A DNA stretch of 64,000 bases from Rhizobium sp. 007 (GCF_015353075.1 NZ_CP064187.1:2790001-2854000), one strand, 5' to 3'; shown: positions 55,701 to 64,000, counted from the first letter of the stretch. Program-made: numbers and translations. The notes: generated by a model not told the origin, from the letters alone.

Positions 55701-57379
55701 CGGCGCGCAAACAGCCGGGACGCGTCGCGTGCCCATTGCTCGCTTTGGCGGCGCACGCCGGAAAGTTCGGCAAAGCCGATCCGCTCCGTGATTGCCCGAA
55801 ACGCAGCACCTGCCTGGATCGGCTGAATCTGCATGGCGTCACCGACCAGGACGACTTTCGCGCCTGCCTCTTCCACAACCTTCAAGACGCGCGCCATTTG
55901 CTTCGACGACACCATGCCGGCTTCGTCGATCACCACCACGTCGCCGCGTCCAAGCTTGTCGCCGCCGTCGGCCCAGGCGAGCTCCCAGGAGGCGAGCGTC
56001 CGCGACTTGATGCCGGAACTGCTTTCCAGGCCTTCGGCAGCCTTTCCAGCAAGCGCAGCACCGATCACCCGGCGACCTTCGCTTTCCCAGCCGACGCGCG
56101 CGGCATCGAGCAATGTGGATTTACCCGCACCCGCCAGGCCGACGACCGCGGCAAGGGCGCTGTCGCCTGCGACATGCCGGACGGCGTCCACCTGCTCCGC
56201 ATCGAGCCGGAAGCCCCATTCCGGATCACGCGTCTCGACGCTTCCGATCGCTGCGGTGATCCGCCGATCGGGGACGGCGTGCCCGCCGCGCTCTGCGAGA
56301 ACCCGCGCCGACTGAGCCATGTCATATTCGATGCGCAGGATGTCGCGCGTCGTGAAGATTGCGGACTCTGCAGCTTTTCCCGTTTGCGGATCGAACAGCT
56401 GCGGCTTCAGCGTGACGAGATCGTTCGATGCCATCAGCCGCGCACGGATATTGGCGAAGTCAACCGGTTCGTCGACATAGCGGTGGAGCGCACGGGCGAT
56501 ATCGCGCTCATCAAAGGTCGAGCGCTCATTGGCAAGCTGCTTCAAGAGGAGTTCGGGATCTGCAAGCAGGCGATCTGCCATTTCCTGCCGGCGGGCAAGT
56601 TCCGCCGGCGCGAAGAACATCTTCCTGCCCCTTCGTGCCAGTGCCGCTTTTTCCGGACCGAGATGCTTCTGTGCGATCCCGTCCAGCCCCTGTTCGGCAT
56701 AGGAGCGGCCGTCGAGGCGGATTTCATGACCGGCGAGTGCGAGATGCCGATTGGCCGCGTCCGCCCAGCCGATCTTCCACGCCTTCATCGTTTCCTTGTC
56801 GCCGGCCCAGATCCGATAGACAATCCTGCCCTTCGGCCGGTGGGGCGTGACGACGCGCAGCGGCTCACCGTCTGCTCCTGATACCGCCACCTTCTTCGGC
56901 CCGAACCCCTCTTCCGTCAAAGGACGCAGCGTTGTCATCAGGTGGATGTGAGGATTGCCGTCCTTGTCGTGATAGACCCAGTCGGCGACCATTCCTTTTA
57001 AGGTAAGGTTGTCGCGGACGAACTCGCGCACCAATGCGATGTTCTCGGTCCGCGTCAGTTCCTCCGGCAGAGCAATGATGAGCTCGCGGGAAAGCTGCGC
57101 GTCGGCCCGCTTCTCGAACGCATCGACGGCGTTCCAGAGCACCTCGCTGGCGCCGGCGACCGAGCGTCCGTCGATCGCCTTGCGCAGCCACGCCGGCGTC
57201 GCATCCGGCAAGACCAGCTCCTCATGCGCCAGTTCCGACAAACCGCCGCGATAGGTGAAGGACATGCCAACTTGCTCGTCCGTCATTCTCGTACGGTGGC
57301 GATAGGCTGCAGCCGAGACGATGCTGCGTCCCGCTCCCCTGCTGATCACCTGCGCTCTGACGAACATGATCGCCACCAC
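52757..57379 (-). CDS. traA: Ti-type conjugative relaxase/helicase TraA (MOBQ)
   Basis: 1540 residues, with GTG/ATG choices at 57379 and 57367 (MFVRAQVISRGAGRS is the family start). The N-terminal relaxase has the SAAAYR tyrosine region (Y26) and the metal-binding GNPHIHLMTTLRP (H144, H146). A RecD/TraI-like helicase follows with Walker A GLAGAGKST (about 415) and VVIDEAGMVSS. The C-terminal ~550 residues are helical and charged, a Rhizobiaceae TraA extension. It nicks and unwinds plasmid DNA at the adjacent oriT. Confidence 0.95.
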   Translation of the reverse strand: MVAIMFVRAQVISRGAGRSIVSAAAYRHRTRMTDEQVGMSFTYRGGLSELAHEELVLPDATPAWLRKAIDGRSVAGASEVLWNAVDAFEKRADAQLSRELIIALPEELTRTENIALVREFVRDNLTLKGMVADWVYHDKDGNPHIHLMTTLRPLTEEGFGPKKVAVSGADGEPLRVVTPHRPKGRIVYRIWAGDKETMKAWKIGWADAANRHLALAGHEIRLDGRSYAEQGLDGIAQKHLGPEKAALARRGRKMFFAPAELARRQEMADRLLADPELLLKQLANERSTFDERDIARALHRYVDEPVDFANIRARLMASNDLVTLKPQLFDPQTGKAAESAIFTTRDILRIEYDMAQSARVLAERGGHAVPDRRITAAIGSVETRDPEWGFRLDAEQVDAVRHVAGDSALAAVVGLAGAGKSTLLDAARVGWESEGRRVIGAALAGKAAEGLESSSGIKSRTLASWELAWADGGDKLGRGDVVVIDEAGMVSSKQMARVLKVVEEAGAKVVLVGDAMQIQPIQAGAAFRAITERIGFAELSGVRRQSEQWARDASRLFARRDVEQGLDAYLERGHLVGLETREEVIGRIVSDWTDARRELLQKSADEGSPGRLRGDELLVLAHTNMDVKRLNEALRTVMTAEGALRDSRAFQTERGAREFAIGDRIIFLKNARFFEPRSEHLKAQYVKNGTLGTVVSTTDKCDRTLLSVRLDNGHDVIFSGDSYRNIDHGYAATIHKSQGATVDRTFVLATGMMDQHLTYVAMTRHRHRADLYAAKEDFEAIPEWGRKSRVDHAAGVTGELVDIGEAQFREGEDVDPSPYADVKTDDGVTHRLWGVSLPKALREGGADVGDTVTLRKDGVEKVKIQVPVIDAETGQKRFEEREVDRNVWTARQVEAAAARRKRIERESHRPELFNQLVERLSRSGAKTTTLDFENEAVYQAYAGDFARRRGISHLAEIAAGIEEDVARQLARLAGKRKELAVLWERANVALGFAIERERHIGYDDRVPVPSVEQTSVEDMRYLLAPVTSFSRGVDEDARLAQLASPGCQERQAILRAQLGKIFVDPGEALALLNDRASHADAMPRRLTDDITRAPAQLGRLRGSDRLIDGRAARDERNAAIAALAELKPLVRAHTAAFRKSAERFGARERTRRTQMSFSVPALSMAAHARLSEIEAIRQAGGEEAYKTAFLFAAEDRSVVQEIKALSDALTVRFGRSAFTDRANEHVERNAMERMPEDLGQEKREELVKLFTAVKRFAEAQHEAERQDRSRIVAAAAFDPERQKTSAPPLLAAVTEFKAPVEEDAKASAMSTPHYQQRRAALAEAALRIWRDPAGAVTTIEALITKGVVADRIAAAVAGDPGAYGALRGSDRLIDRLLASGRERRDALQALPEVANRLIALASVYSNAFDAALRTLGEERRRMAIAIPGLSGGARDDLVRLTLAVAKNPRALTGMVSSLDPKVRDEFAAVSKALDARFGPDAIGRDEKDALNMVPPADRKAFDAMRTSLKVLQRAVRIESSQKILAERQAQALGRGRGFNQ

Positions 57380-57396
57380 CGTCTCCTGACGTCCCG

Positions 57397-57456
57397 GGCA
57401 CGTCGCGCAAGCGACGTATATTGCGCCCTCAAACCGATCGGCCCGACTGGGCCGAT
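57397..57456. other. oriT: oriT-like region between traA and traC (RSF1010/Ti type)
   Basis: A hairpin CGTCGC-GCAA-GCGACG (57401-57416) is followed by TATATTGCGCCCT (57417-57429), close to the RSF1010/Q-type nick consensus (TAAATGCGCCCT in RSF1010). A second perfect inverted repeat, ATCGGCCC-GACT-GGGCCGAT, is at 57437-57456. In Ti plasmids oriT lies in this same traA-traC gap. Nick position by analogy is within TTGCGCCC. Confidence 0.85.
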
Positions 57457-57597
57457 GCCGCTTTTGCGTAACTCGTCTACCGGCGGGAATTCCGCTCCAG
57501 ATTCTTGGGTTCTGCGCAAGCTAGCCCATTTAACTATCTTGTTCTAGTGTGTATAAATGCGAGCATCATAATGACAGAACACAATGGGGCATCGTCA

Positions 57598-57882
57598 ATG
57601 GCAGCAAAATTATCGATTTCAGAACTCGATGCACAGATCGAGAAGCTGAAGGAACGCAGAAGACTTTTGATAGTAAAATCCGCCGAACGGTTTGCGCGCG
57701 CCGCGACAAAGGCGGGTCTGGCGGAGATGGAATTATCAGACGAAGAACTCGATGGGATCATCGCTGAGATCGCGGCGCGATTTCAAAAGAAAACAAAGGA
57801 CACAGCCGGCGCATCACCTCAACCGTATCGACCGGAGGCTGGCCGGACTGGAACGCCGGCGGCGATTTCACATGACGGCTGA
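57598..57882 (+). CDS. traC: Conjugal transfer protein TraC-like (oriT-associated)
   Basis: 94 residues from the ATG at 57598 (GGGG upstream); an ATG at 57571 is an alternative. A helical N-terminus (LSISELDAQIEKLKERRRLL) leads to RFARAATKAGLAEMELSDEE and EIAARFQKK, matching the short TraC proteins of Ti plasmids, which assist relaxosome formation at oriT. First gene of traC-traD-traG. Confidence 0.8.
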   Translation: MAAKLSISELDAQIEKLKERRRLLIVKSAERFARAATKAGLAEMELSDEELDGIIAEIAARFQKKTKDTAGASPQPYRPEAGRTGTPAAISHDG

Positions 57883-58099
57883 GCGCAAGCGCCAGGCGCG
57901 GGAAAAAATCCTCCTCGGCGGAATCGTCGCCAAAGCCGGGCTATCGAATGCTGACCGGGCGTTCCTGCTCGGCGGCATGCTCGAACTGGCCCGGACCGTT
58001 CCGGGCTCTTCGGAACATCAGCGGCTGCGCGACATCGGCAAAGAGGCGTTCAAGGCCTCTTCTCTGGATGTTGTTCAGGAGAAAGCGGAATGGCATTGA
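57872..58099 (+). CDS. traD: Conjugal transfer protein TraD-like (small)
   Basis: 75 residues starting MTAERKRQAREKILLGGIVA, overlapping the traC end by 11 bases. The conserved core KxxLGGIVAKAGLSNADRAFLLGGMLELAR is that of the Ti-type TraD. It is a small soluble helper in DNA transfer, unlike the F-plasmid coupling protein TraD. Its stop overlaps traG. Confidence 0.85.
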   Translation: MTAERKRQAREKILLGGIVAKAGLSNADRAFLLGGMLELARTVPGSSEHQRLRDIGKEAFKASSLDVVQEKAEWH

Positions 58100-60009
58100 A
58101 GCATCGATTGCATCTGAGCCTTCTGCTTGTTCTCGTCCCTGTCGTCATTGCCGCCCTTGCCATCTACGTGACTGGCTGGCGATGGCAAGGATTGGCAGCC
58201 GGCATGTCGGGAAAGACGCAGTACTGGTTCCTGCGGTCGACACCCGTGCCAGCACTTTTGCTCGGGCCGCTCGCAGGACTTCTGACGGTCTGGCCCTTGC
58301 CGTTGCATCGACGCCGGCCGATCGCGATCGCAAGCCTTCTCGGCTTTCTCGTCGTTGCCGGCTTCTACGCCTTGCGGGAATATGGACGTCTTGCTCCCTC
58401 CGTTGAGCGCGGCATAATCGCCTGGGATAAGGCGCTTTCTTATCTCGACGCTTTCGTCGTGGTTGGATCGTTTCTCGGGTTTCTGATCGTTGCGGTGTCG
58501 GCGCGCATCTCCGTCGTCGTGGCCGATCCGGTCAAACGCGCCAAGGGTGGAACCTTCGGCGACGCCGACTGGCTCTCGATGCGTGCGGCCGCAAGACTTT
58601 TCCCGCCGGATGGCGAAATCGTCGTCGGCGAGCGTTATCGCGTCGATCGCGAACTCGTGCATAAGCTTTCCTTCGACCCGAACGATCGTTCGACGTGGGG
58701 ACAAGGCGGCAGGGCGCCGCTCCTGACCTACAAGCAGGATTTCGACTCCACGCATATGCTGTTCTTCGCCGGTTCCGGCGGTTTCAAGACAACCAGCAAT
58801 GTCGTGCCGACGGCCCTTCGATATTCCGGTCCGCTCATCTGCCTCGACCCGTCGACAGAAGTTGCGCCGATGGTGGTCGAGTACCGCAGGCGTGTTCTCG
58901 GCCGTGACGTGATCGTGCTCGATCCTGCCGATCCGGCAACCGGCTTCGACGTCCTCGACGGCATTGAAACGTCGACCCGCAAGGAAGAGGACATCGTCGG
59001 CATCGCACATATGCTGTTGTCGGAAAGCGCACGTTTCGAATCGTTAAGCGGCGCCTACTTCCAGAACCAGGCGCACAATCTGCTGACCGGCCTGCTTGCG
59101 CATGTCACGCTCTCGCCAGAATATGCCGGAAGGCGAACTCTGCGCAGTTTGCGCCAGATCGTTTCCGAGCCGGAGCCATCGGTGCTCGCCATGCTGCGCG
59201 ACGTTCAGGAGAACTCAGCGTCCGCCTTCATCCGCGAAACCCTCGGCGTTTTCACCAACATGACGGAGCAGACGTTTTCCGGCGTCTACTCGACGGCCTC
59301 GAAGGACACGCAGTGGCTGTCGCTCGCCAGTTACGCTGGTCTCGTCTGCGGCAACGCCTTCAGATCCAGCGATATCGTCTCTGGCAAGAAGGATGTGTTC
59401 CTCAACATCCCGGCTGCCATCCTGCGCTCGTATCCGGGTATCGGAAGGGTGATCATCGGCTCGCTGATCAAGGCCATGGTGCAGGCCGATGGCGCATTCG
59501 ACCGCCGCACATTGTTCATGCTCGATGAGGTCGACCTGCTCGGCTACATGCGCGTGCTGGAAGAAGCGCGCGACCGCGGCCGCAAATACGGAATCTCGCT
59601 GATGCTCATGTACCAATCGGTCGGACAGTTGGAACGACACTTCGGCAAGGACGGAGCGACCTCATGGATCGACGGTTGCGCGTTTGCCTCCTATGCCGCA
59701 GTCAAGGCACTCGACACGGCGCGTAGCGTCTCGGCCCAATGCGGGGAAATGACCGTCGAGGTAAAGGGCCGGTCGCGCAATGTCGGCTGGAGCAGTTCTA
59801 CCACGGGATCTCGCCAATCGGAGAGCGTAAATTTTCAGCGAAGGCCGCTGATCATGCCGCACGAGATCACTCAGTCGATACGAAAGGACGAACAGATCGT
59901 TATCGTCCAAGGCCAAAGTCCGATCCGCTGCGGGCGAGCGATCTATTTTCGGCGCAAGGACATGAACGAGGCGGCCAAGGCCAACCGTTTCGTCAAAACC
60001 AAGCTCTGA
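58090..60009 (+). CDS. traG: Type IV coupling protein TraG (VirD4 family)
   Basis: 639 residues. Three or four N-terminal membrane helices (first ~155 residues) are followed by the ATPase: Walker A FAGSGGFKTTSN (about 227) and Walker B LFMLDEVDLLG (about 475), as in VirD4/TraG. It links the relaxosome to the mating channel. It overlaps traD by ten bases. No mating-pair (trb) genes are in the window, so the channel must be encoded elsewhere or borrowed. Confidence 0.95.
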   Translation: MALKHRLHLSLLLVLVPVVIAALAIYVTGWRWQGLAAGMSGKTQYWFLRSTPVPALLLGPLAGLLTVWPLPLHRRRPIAIASLLGFLVVAGFYALREYGRLAPSVERGIIAWDKALSYLDAFVVVGSFLGFLIVAVSARISVVVADPVKRAKGGTFGDADWLSMRAAARLFPPDGEIVVGERYRVDRELVHKLSFDPNDRSTWGQGGRAPLLTYKQDFDSTHMLFFAGSGGFKTTSNVVPTALRYSGPLICLDPSTEVAPMVVEYRRRVLGRDVIVLDPADPATGFDVLDGIETSTRKEEDIVGIAHMLLSESARFESLSGAYFQNQAHNLLTGLLAHVTLSPEYAGRRTLRSLRQIVSEPEPSVLAMLRDVQENSASAFIRETLGVFTNMTEQTFSGVYSTASKDTQWLSLASYAGLVCGNAFRSSDIVSGKKDVFLNIPAAILRSYPGIGRVIIGSLIKAMVQADGAFDRRTLFMLDEVDLLGYMRVLEEARDRGRKYGISLMLMYQSVGQLERHFGKDGATSWIDGCAFASYAAVKALDTARSVSAQCGEMTVEVKGRSRNVGWSSSTTGSRQSESVNFQRRPLIMPHEITQSIRKDEQIVIVQGQSPIRCGRAIYFRRKDMNEAAKANRFVKTKL

Positions 60010-60617
60010 CCGGTAACCGACATCGTCAGACGGCCAAGGACTGCTTGCGATGCGTCTTGCTTCCGACTTGAGCTCCGAGTGCTCCCGCCACGGAGCCGAC
60101 CATGTGAAGCGGAAGAAAGTCAGGGAACCGTTGCGACGCGGTCTGCCGAGATTCGCGGTCCTATATGGGAAATTCAACCAATGGCGGTTTAGCGTCTAGG
60201 CTTGGACGGTATAGGGGAGGCTTTGATTGCTCGCTCATCCCCCATTGGGCCGGGAATGCCGAAAAAGACTGACAGCTCTTCGCAGATTGTCGGCGAGCGC
60301 CGTCGAGCTAAACTCGCCCCCGACGCCTTTCCCCGGCGCATCAGGCACGCGCCCTGGTTCATCCATGCTTTATGTCGTGCCTAAGGGATGCTCGACACTC
60401 TCGCTGTCCCCAGGGCGTCTTGGGGGATACCCGAATGCACCAGACGCCGGACAGCGGGACAGAATGCAGGTCGCCAGAGGCTGGCGCTGCAAGTTGCTCG
60501 AGAGATTTCGAGGATCGTCGTGCGCGCCAGTGCTCGCAATCTGTTCGACCGAACCGCCGCTCGGATCCCAAAAGAAATCCCGCCCGGAATCGGCTTGCCT
60601 CGTCCGTCGACGCGGTT
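60010..60617. other. Gene-free region downstream of traG
   Basis: 608 bases. Open frames on either strand lack ribosome-binding sites and recognisable products and look like chance frames in GC-rich DNA. No hairpin with a T-run was found for terminating traG. It may contain degraded sequence at the border of the transfer block. Confidence 0.45.
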
Positions 60618-61034
60618 CTACGGCTCCACTCTTTTGGGCCGCCCGCGGCCGATAGCGCCGTCAGCGCGGGCCTGCAAATAGGCGTAAATGTCGTCGATAT
60701 AGGGAGCAAAGTTGGGATCATTGGCGAACCCTTTCATGACCGAGCTTCCGCTCGTGCTCTGGCCATCGCGAACGACACGCCTGAACGTCTCGATATCGAG
60801 CGGCCGGTTAACGAGAGAGGATGCGAAAGTCGAGCCGACTCCATCGGGGCCGTGGCAATGGTTGCAGCCGGCATGATAACGCCGGTAACCGTTGTAGGTC
60901 CGCGCATCGGCCTTCCCATCGACCACTTTGTAGAACTTGTCGGCGGCCGCGTCTTCCTGCGAGGATCGCCCCGAACCCACCGCGACGCCACAGGCGACGA
61001 CAGCGAAAAGTACCAGGCGCTGCAATGGACGCAT
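60618..61034 (-). CDS. Periplasmic c-type cytochrome
   Basis: 138 residues with a signal-like N-terminus (LQRLVLFAVVACGVAVG). The haem motif is C57-N-H-C60-H61 in YHAGCNHCHGPDGVG, and M100 (SSVMKGFA) is a likely axial ligand. The GxxxYxxxCxxCHGPDG spacing and the C-terminus YIDDIYAYLQARADG resemble cytochromes that accept electrons from PQQ alcohol/methanol dehydrogenases. No dehydrogenase gene is in the window. Cleavage should place it in the periplasm. Confidence 0.85.
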   Translation of the reverse strand: MRPLQRLVLFAVVACGVAVGSGRSSQEDAAADKFYKVVDGKADARTYNGYRRYHAGCNHCHGPDGVGSTFASSLVNRPLDIETFRRVVRDGQSTSGSSVMKGFANDPNFAPYIDDIYAYLQARADGAIGRGRPKRVEP

Positions 61035-61319
61035 CTCCCTATGCCTCGAAGACGCTTAGCGGCGCGATCGGCCGCGTCATCCGATAGCGAGTTCGTGCGA
61101 ACCAAATCGAGCCCTAACTGTGTCACAACTGTGTCACAAGCCCGCTGCCGCAAAAGCCGAGCCAACTTCGTGTGCTTTGAAAGTCACTTTCTCGCACGTA
61201 AAGTTGACTCGGCTCTCTTCCCCGACCAGCCCTGCGGGGTTGATGGTCCGTTGGGTTCGCTCGCCCGGCAAGTCCAGTTGGGCAGGGCCGGAATCAGAAT
61301 TTCGGACCGGCCAAAAGGA

Positions 61320-61691
61320 TCACTCCTCGATTATGGCGCTGGTCGACACGTTATCGATCAGAGTCACGCTGGGCTCCTGCACAAGAAGGACCTCGCCATG
61401 GCGTAAGATCTCGAAGTCGGCGGACGGCTGGCCGACGGCTCGAGGGACGGAAATCATTAGCCGCTGCCCCGGTCCGAGTGTGGAGACGAATCGGATCGGC
61501 TGTGCTTCTTCTCCGGACGCCATGGTCGCTACCACCCGGTAGCCGCCGTCTTTCTCGACCGTGTAATAGACCGCACCATTGAAGCGGTCGAGATGAATAC
61601 TGTAGCCGTTCTCTGGCGCCAGTTCCGAGGCCGAGGCGACGCCTGTCGTGGCGAGTAAGGCAATTGCAAATGCGATAGAACGTCTGGTCAT
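61320..61691 (-). CDS. Small secreted protein of unknown function (123 aa)
   Basis: Start at 61691 chosen because GGAGGAGGG lies just upstream. A signal peptide (RRSIAFAIALLATTGVASA|SEL) is followed by a beta-rich domain (GYSIHLDRFNGAVYYTVEKD, RVVATMASGEEAQPIRFVST). No family named. It lies near the cytochrome gene on the same strand, ~285 bases apart, so a shared oxidative pathway is possible. Likely periplasmic. Confidence 0.65.
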   Translation of the reverse strand: MTRRSIAFAIALLATTGVASASELAPENGYSIHLDRFNGAVYYTVEKDGGYRVVATMASGEEAQPIRFVSTLGPGQRLMISVPRAVGQPSADFEILRHGEVLLVQEPSVTLIDNVSTSAIIEE

Positions 61692-61863
61692 CGCTATCCC
61701 TCCTCCGCGAGCGATCCTGCCTGGGCATTCTCTTCCCATGGCAGAGCTCAGCCTATGCCCGAAGCAGCTCGGGCACATCGGTACGGTCACCCAATTTCCC
61801 GGCGACTGGTACCCTAAATTCGCGCTCAAATTAGTTTTCGACGGCTTGCAACGCGCCAGCGGC

Positions 61864-64000
61864 TTACAGGAGCCAGGGCTCGCCGCGCAGGCGCAGGAGG
61901 ACCTCCATACGATTGGCGGCGTTGAATTTGCCGAGGACGGCGGAAACCTGATGCTCGATCGTGCGCCGGGAGCGCGACAAACGCTGGGCGGCTTCCTTGT
62001 TGCTCATGCCCGCTGCGATCAAGGCAAGCACTTGTTGTTCGTGCCACGTCAAACCAAGCGGGTGACGGCGGGCCGCCCCATATGGCCCTCTGCGGGTTTT
62101 CGGCAACTGGCCCGCAACACCCAAGCGCTGCGCCTGCTTTCGCGCCAGCGCCGCAGCGGGACGCGCCTCCAACGACTCGAACGTCGTGACTGCACGGGCC
62201 AATGCCGGCCCGGCATCGGCTCCTCGAACCTGCATCAGGGCAAGCGCCGCTTCATAGGGAAGCCCCAGGCGATCCCACTCCCTTGCCGCCGCCAGCGTAT
62301 TGCCGCGCAGCTCGGCAGAACGCGCTAAAGGAATCTGCGCCTTCGGCGCGGGCAGCGGTTTGGCGATACCGCATCGCTTCCACCACACTGCGAGTTCGCC
62401 GAAGTCCCAGGTACGGAAGTTATCGAGATCCATCCCGACGAGGGCATTTAATTGCTCATGGGCAGCACTGTCGTCTCCGTCAAGCCAGGCTGCTTCGGCC
62501 AGCGCCAGACGGACTGGCACGATTCGTTGCAGCTCGCCGGTCGCCAATCCCTCTTGGAGCGCCTGCTGGAGAAGCGCCAAGCTGCCGGGCTCACCCAGTC
62601 GCACGCGCACCGTTCCGAGCACAGTGAGCGCCGGCAGGTGCATGACCATCGGTAGGCGTTCGAGACTCATGACGCCCTGCGCAACGGTCTCAGCTTCGCG
62701 AAAACGGCCCTGCTCCATGCGAAGCTGCGCCTGCCGGCCGAGCAGGTATTGCGCCGCTGAATCGAGATCGTGCCTAGTGGCGAATGCGATGCCTTCGGAC
62801 AACAAGCGTTCAGCCAGGACAAAGTCCTTGGACACGGCCGCGCATTCCGCGAAGTTGGTGTAGGCTCGCGCCGCATGGTCGTGAAATCCGTGCTCGAGCG
62901 CCAGCGCCAGGCTTTCCTCCAGCCGCTCGCGGCCGCCCGGACGGTCGGCGAAAAGGAGCGCGGTGCCGACATTGTTCAAAGCGTGGACGCGCGTTTCGAT
63001 TTCGCCCAGTTGGTCGGCGAGTGAGATCGCGCGCAAGCCCCAATCGATCGCGTCGTCGAAGCGATAATGGAGCATGTGAAGTTGAGAGCGCGTGCTGTAG
63101 GCCATCGCGAGCTCCGAGCCAGGCGGCAATTTTTCCATTTCGCGCACCGCCTGGTCTGCGTAGTCCTCCGCCGGCTGGCCTTCGCCGCGGCGCCAGTGCA
63201 GCCGTGACAGCCTGCACAGATTAGGACCGATCTTGTCGGTGCGTCCGAGTTCGCGCCAAATCGCGATAGCACGATGATGCGCCTCAATCACCGGTTCATA
63301 GACGAGCAGGGCCAGTCCCGCCTCGTAGGCCCAGTCCTCGTAAAGTTGTGCGGCCAGCTCCGGTGTGGCTTGGGCGACGTATCTGAGAGCTGTCGCCAAA
63401 TGTGAAGCCCCCTCCCGGTGGGCGCCTAGGCGCACCGCATGTGCCGCTGCTTGTGGCGCCAGTTCGAGAACGCGCGCGCCATCGTCGGCCCCGGCGGCGT
63501 GGTGTACCCGGCGTGAAAGCAGGGCAGACGCGTGGGTCGTGGGGAGTTGCGATATCGCCGCCTCCACCTTTGCATGGAGCGATCTCTGAACGTTCGGCGG
63601 CAACCGGTCGAGCGTCGCCTGCCGAGCAAGTTCATGTCTAAACATCACGGCGCCTTGATCGTCTTGCCGCAACAATCCGCGCGCCACGCATTGGTCCACC
63701 AGTGCTTCGGCCTCGACACCGAGCAGAGGCCGGATGAGCCACGGTTCCACGCTGCCTGGCACAATGCTGATCACCTCAAGCACTTTGCGTTCACCCGCTG
63801 TCAGTCGGGACAGGCGCGTCCAGACGGCATCGCGTATCGAATCTGGTACACGCCCTTGCTCCGCCTCGCCGCTTGCCAGAAGTTCGGTGATGAAAAAGGG
63901 ATTGCCCTCCGTAACGCGATAGAGATCGGCGGCGCGGCGGCCCGCCTGCTCAGCCAACACCGTCACCGCTTCGGGAGACAGCGGCTCAAGCGCAATGCGG
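61864..64000 (-). CDS. LuxR-family (MalT/LAL-type) transcriptional regulator, N-terminus cut by window edge
   Basis: At least 711 residues; the frame is open to the right edge, where a MalT-type AAA/NTPase domain should begin. What is visible is the tail of the NTPase region (TRLSRLTAGERKVLEVIS), a long TPR-like helical array, and a C-terminal LuxR HTH (LTWHEQQVLALIAAGMSNKEAAQRLSRSRRTIEHQVSAVLGKFNAANR). It is a large signal-integrating activator type. It may control the cytochrome and secreted-protein genes to its left, which is inference. Confidence 0.82.
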   Translation of the reverse strand, partial: RIALEPLSPEAVTVLAEQAGRRAADLYRVTEGNPFFITELLASGEAEQGRVPDSIRDAVWTRLSRLTAGERKVLEVISIVPGSVEPWLIRPLLGVEAEALVDQCVARGLLRQDDQGAVMFRHELARQATLDRLPPNVQRSLHAKVEAAISQLPTTHASALLSRRVHHAAGADDGARVLELAPQAAAHAVRLGAHREGASHLATALRYVAQATPELAAQLYEDWAYEAGLALLVYEPVIEAHHRAIAIWRELGRTDKIGPNLCRLSRLHWRRGEGQPAEDYADQAVREMEKLPPGSELAMAYSTRSQLHMLHYRFDDAIDWGLRAISLADQLGEIETRVHALNNVGTALLFADRPGGRERLEESLALALEHGFHDHAARAYTNFAECAAVSKDFVLAERLLSEGIAFATRHDLDSAAQYLLGRQAQLRMEQGRFREAETVAQGVMSLERLPMVMHLPALTVLGTVRVRLGEPGSLALLQQALQEGLATGELQRIVPVRLALAEAAWLDGDDSAAHEQLNALVGMDLDNFRTWDFGELAVWWKRCGIAKPLPAPKAQIPLARSAELRGNTLAAAREWDRLGLPYEAALALMQVRGADAGPALARAVTTFESLEARPAAALARKQAQRLGVAGQLPKTRRGPYGAARRHPLGLTWHEQQVLALIAAGMSNKEAAQRLSRSRRTIEHQVSAVLGKFNAANRMEVLLRLRGEPWLL

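Noticed and set aside
55658..56881. A 407-codon plus-strand frame
   Set aside because: Lies wholly antisense within traA, whose helicase motifs are intact; a mirror frame.
57440..57597. TraR-box (tra box) upstream of traC/traA
   Set aside because: No 18-bp palindrome like ACGTGCAGATCTGCACGT is present; only the ATCGGCCC repeat was found.
60372..61406. A 344-codon open frame on the plus strand
   Set aside because: It is antisense to the clear cytochrome c gene (CNHCH motif), has no ribosome-binding site and no recognisable domain; a chance frame in GC-rich DNA.

Overview
The window looks like part of a plasmid or chromid of a Rhizobiaceae bacterium (Rhizobium/Agrobacterium/Sinorhizobium type). 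The basis is a Ti-type transfer block (traA, traC, traD, traG with an oriT-like site), a TraR-type LuxR regulator, a LuxI-type AHL synthase, an RkpRST/KpsEMT-like capsule exporter and many solute-uptake operons. I saw no rRNA, tRNA, CRISPR array, replication genes or intact transposase.

Layout. (1) 1-6.3 kb: capsule/K-antigen genes: a capsule-synthesis protein cut by the window edge, a KpsM-KpsT-KpsE export operon, and a secreted parallel beta-helix protein. (2) 6.5-18.1 kb: a mosaic bounded by two direct copies of a ~1 kb glycosyltransferase locus. Copy 2 (17.2-18.1 kb) is intact. Copy 1 (6.6-7.5 kb) is frameshifted and has an internal 264-bp segment exactly inverted. Between them are a decayed phage lysis cassette, an intact methyltransferase gene, an intact 1139-aa glycosyltransferase/HAD protein, a frameshifted tailspike, an integrase-like N-terminal fragment and an SRAP-peptidase tail. 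(3) 18.3-24.5 kb: an RTX serralysin-type metalloprotease with four near-identical repeats, an Rhs tip fragment, a TraR-like regulator with a Gln at the usually invariant Glu178, a LysR regulator, a fused nucleotidyltransferase-HEPN protein and a small conserved protein.

(4) 24.7-35 kb: a polyamine-type ABC importer followed by a TauD-like dioxygenase, an RraA-like protein, a nitrilase-family amidase, MmgE/PrpD proteins and an ornithine-cyclodeaminase-like protein. This is probably an uptake and breakdown route for one nitrogenous compound. The importer and dioxygenase promoters share a two-part motif at identical spacing. (5) 35-42.3 kb: two paralogous secreted proteins in AT-rich DNA, an amidohydrolase, an OmpR-type regulator with a degenerate receiver, the AHL synthase, a 34-aa membrane protein, an HAD-IIA phosphatase and an M20 carbamoylase fragment. 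(6) 42.5-52 kb: a minus-strand Dpp/Opp-type peptide importer with two DadA-like FAD oxidoreductases, an SDR and a MarR regulator, suggesting import and oxidation of a peptide-, D-amino-acid- or opine-like substrate.

(7) 52.3-60 kb: a small membrane protein, then divergent traA and traC-traD-traG around an RSF1010-like oriT. No mating-pair (trb) genes and no traF/traB are present in the window. (8) 60.6-64 kb: a periplasmic c-type cytochrome, a small secreted protein and a large LuxR-type regulator cut by the right edge.

Assignments come from reading translations, motifs and gene order by eye; no database search was run. Frameshifts concentrate in phage-like and duplicated DNA while long genes elsewhere stay open, which favours real decay over general sequencing error.
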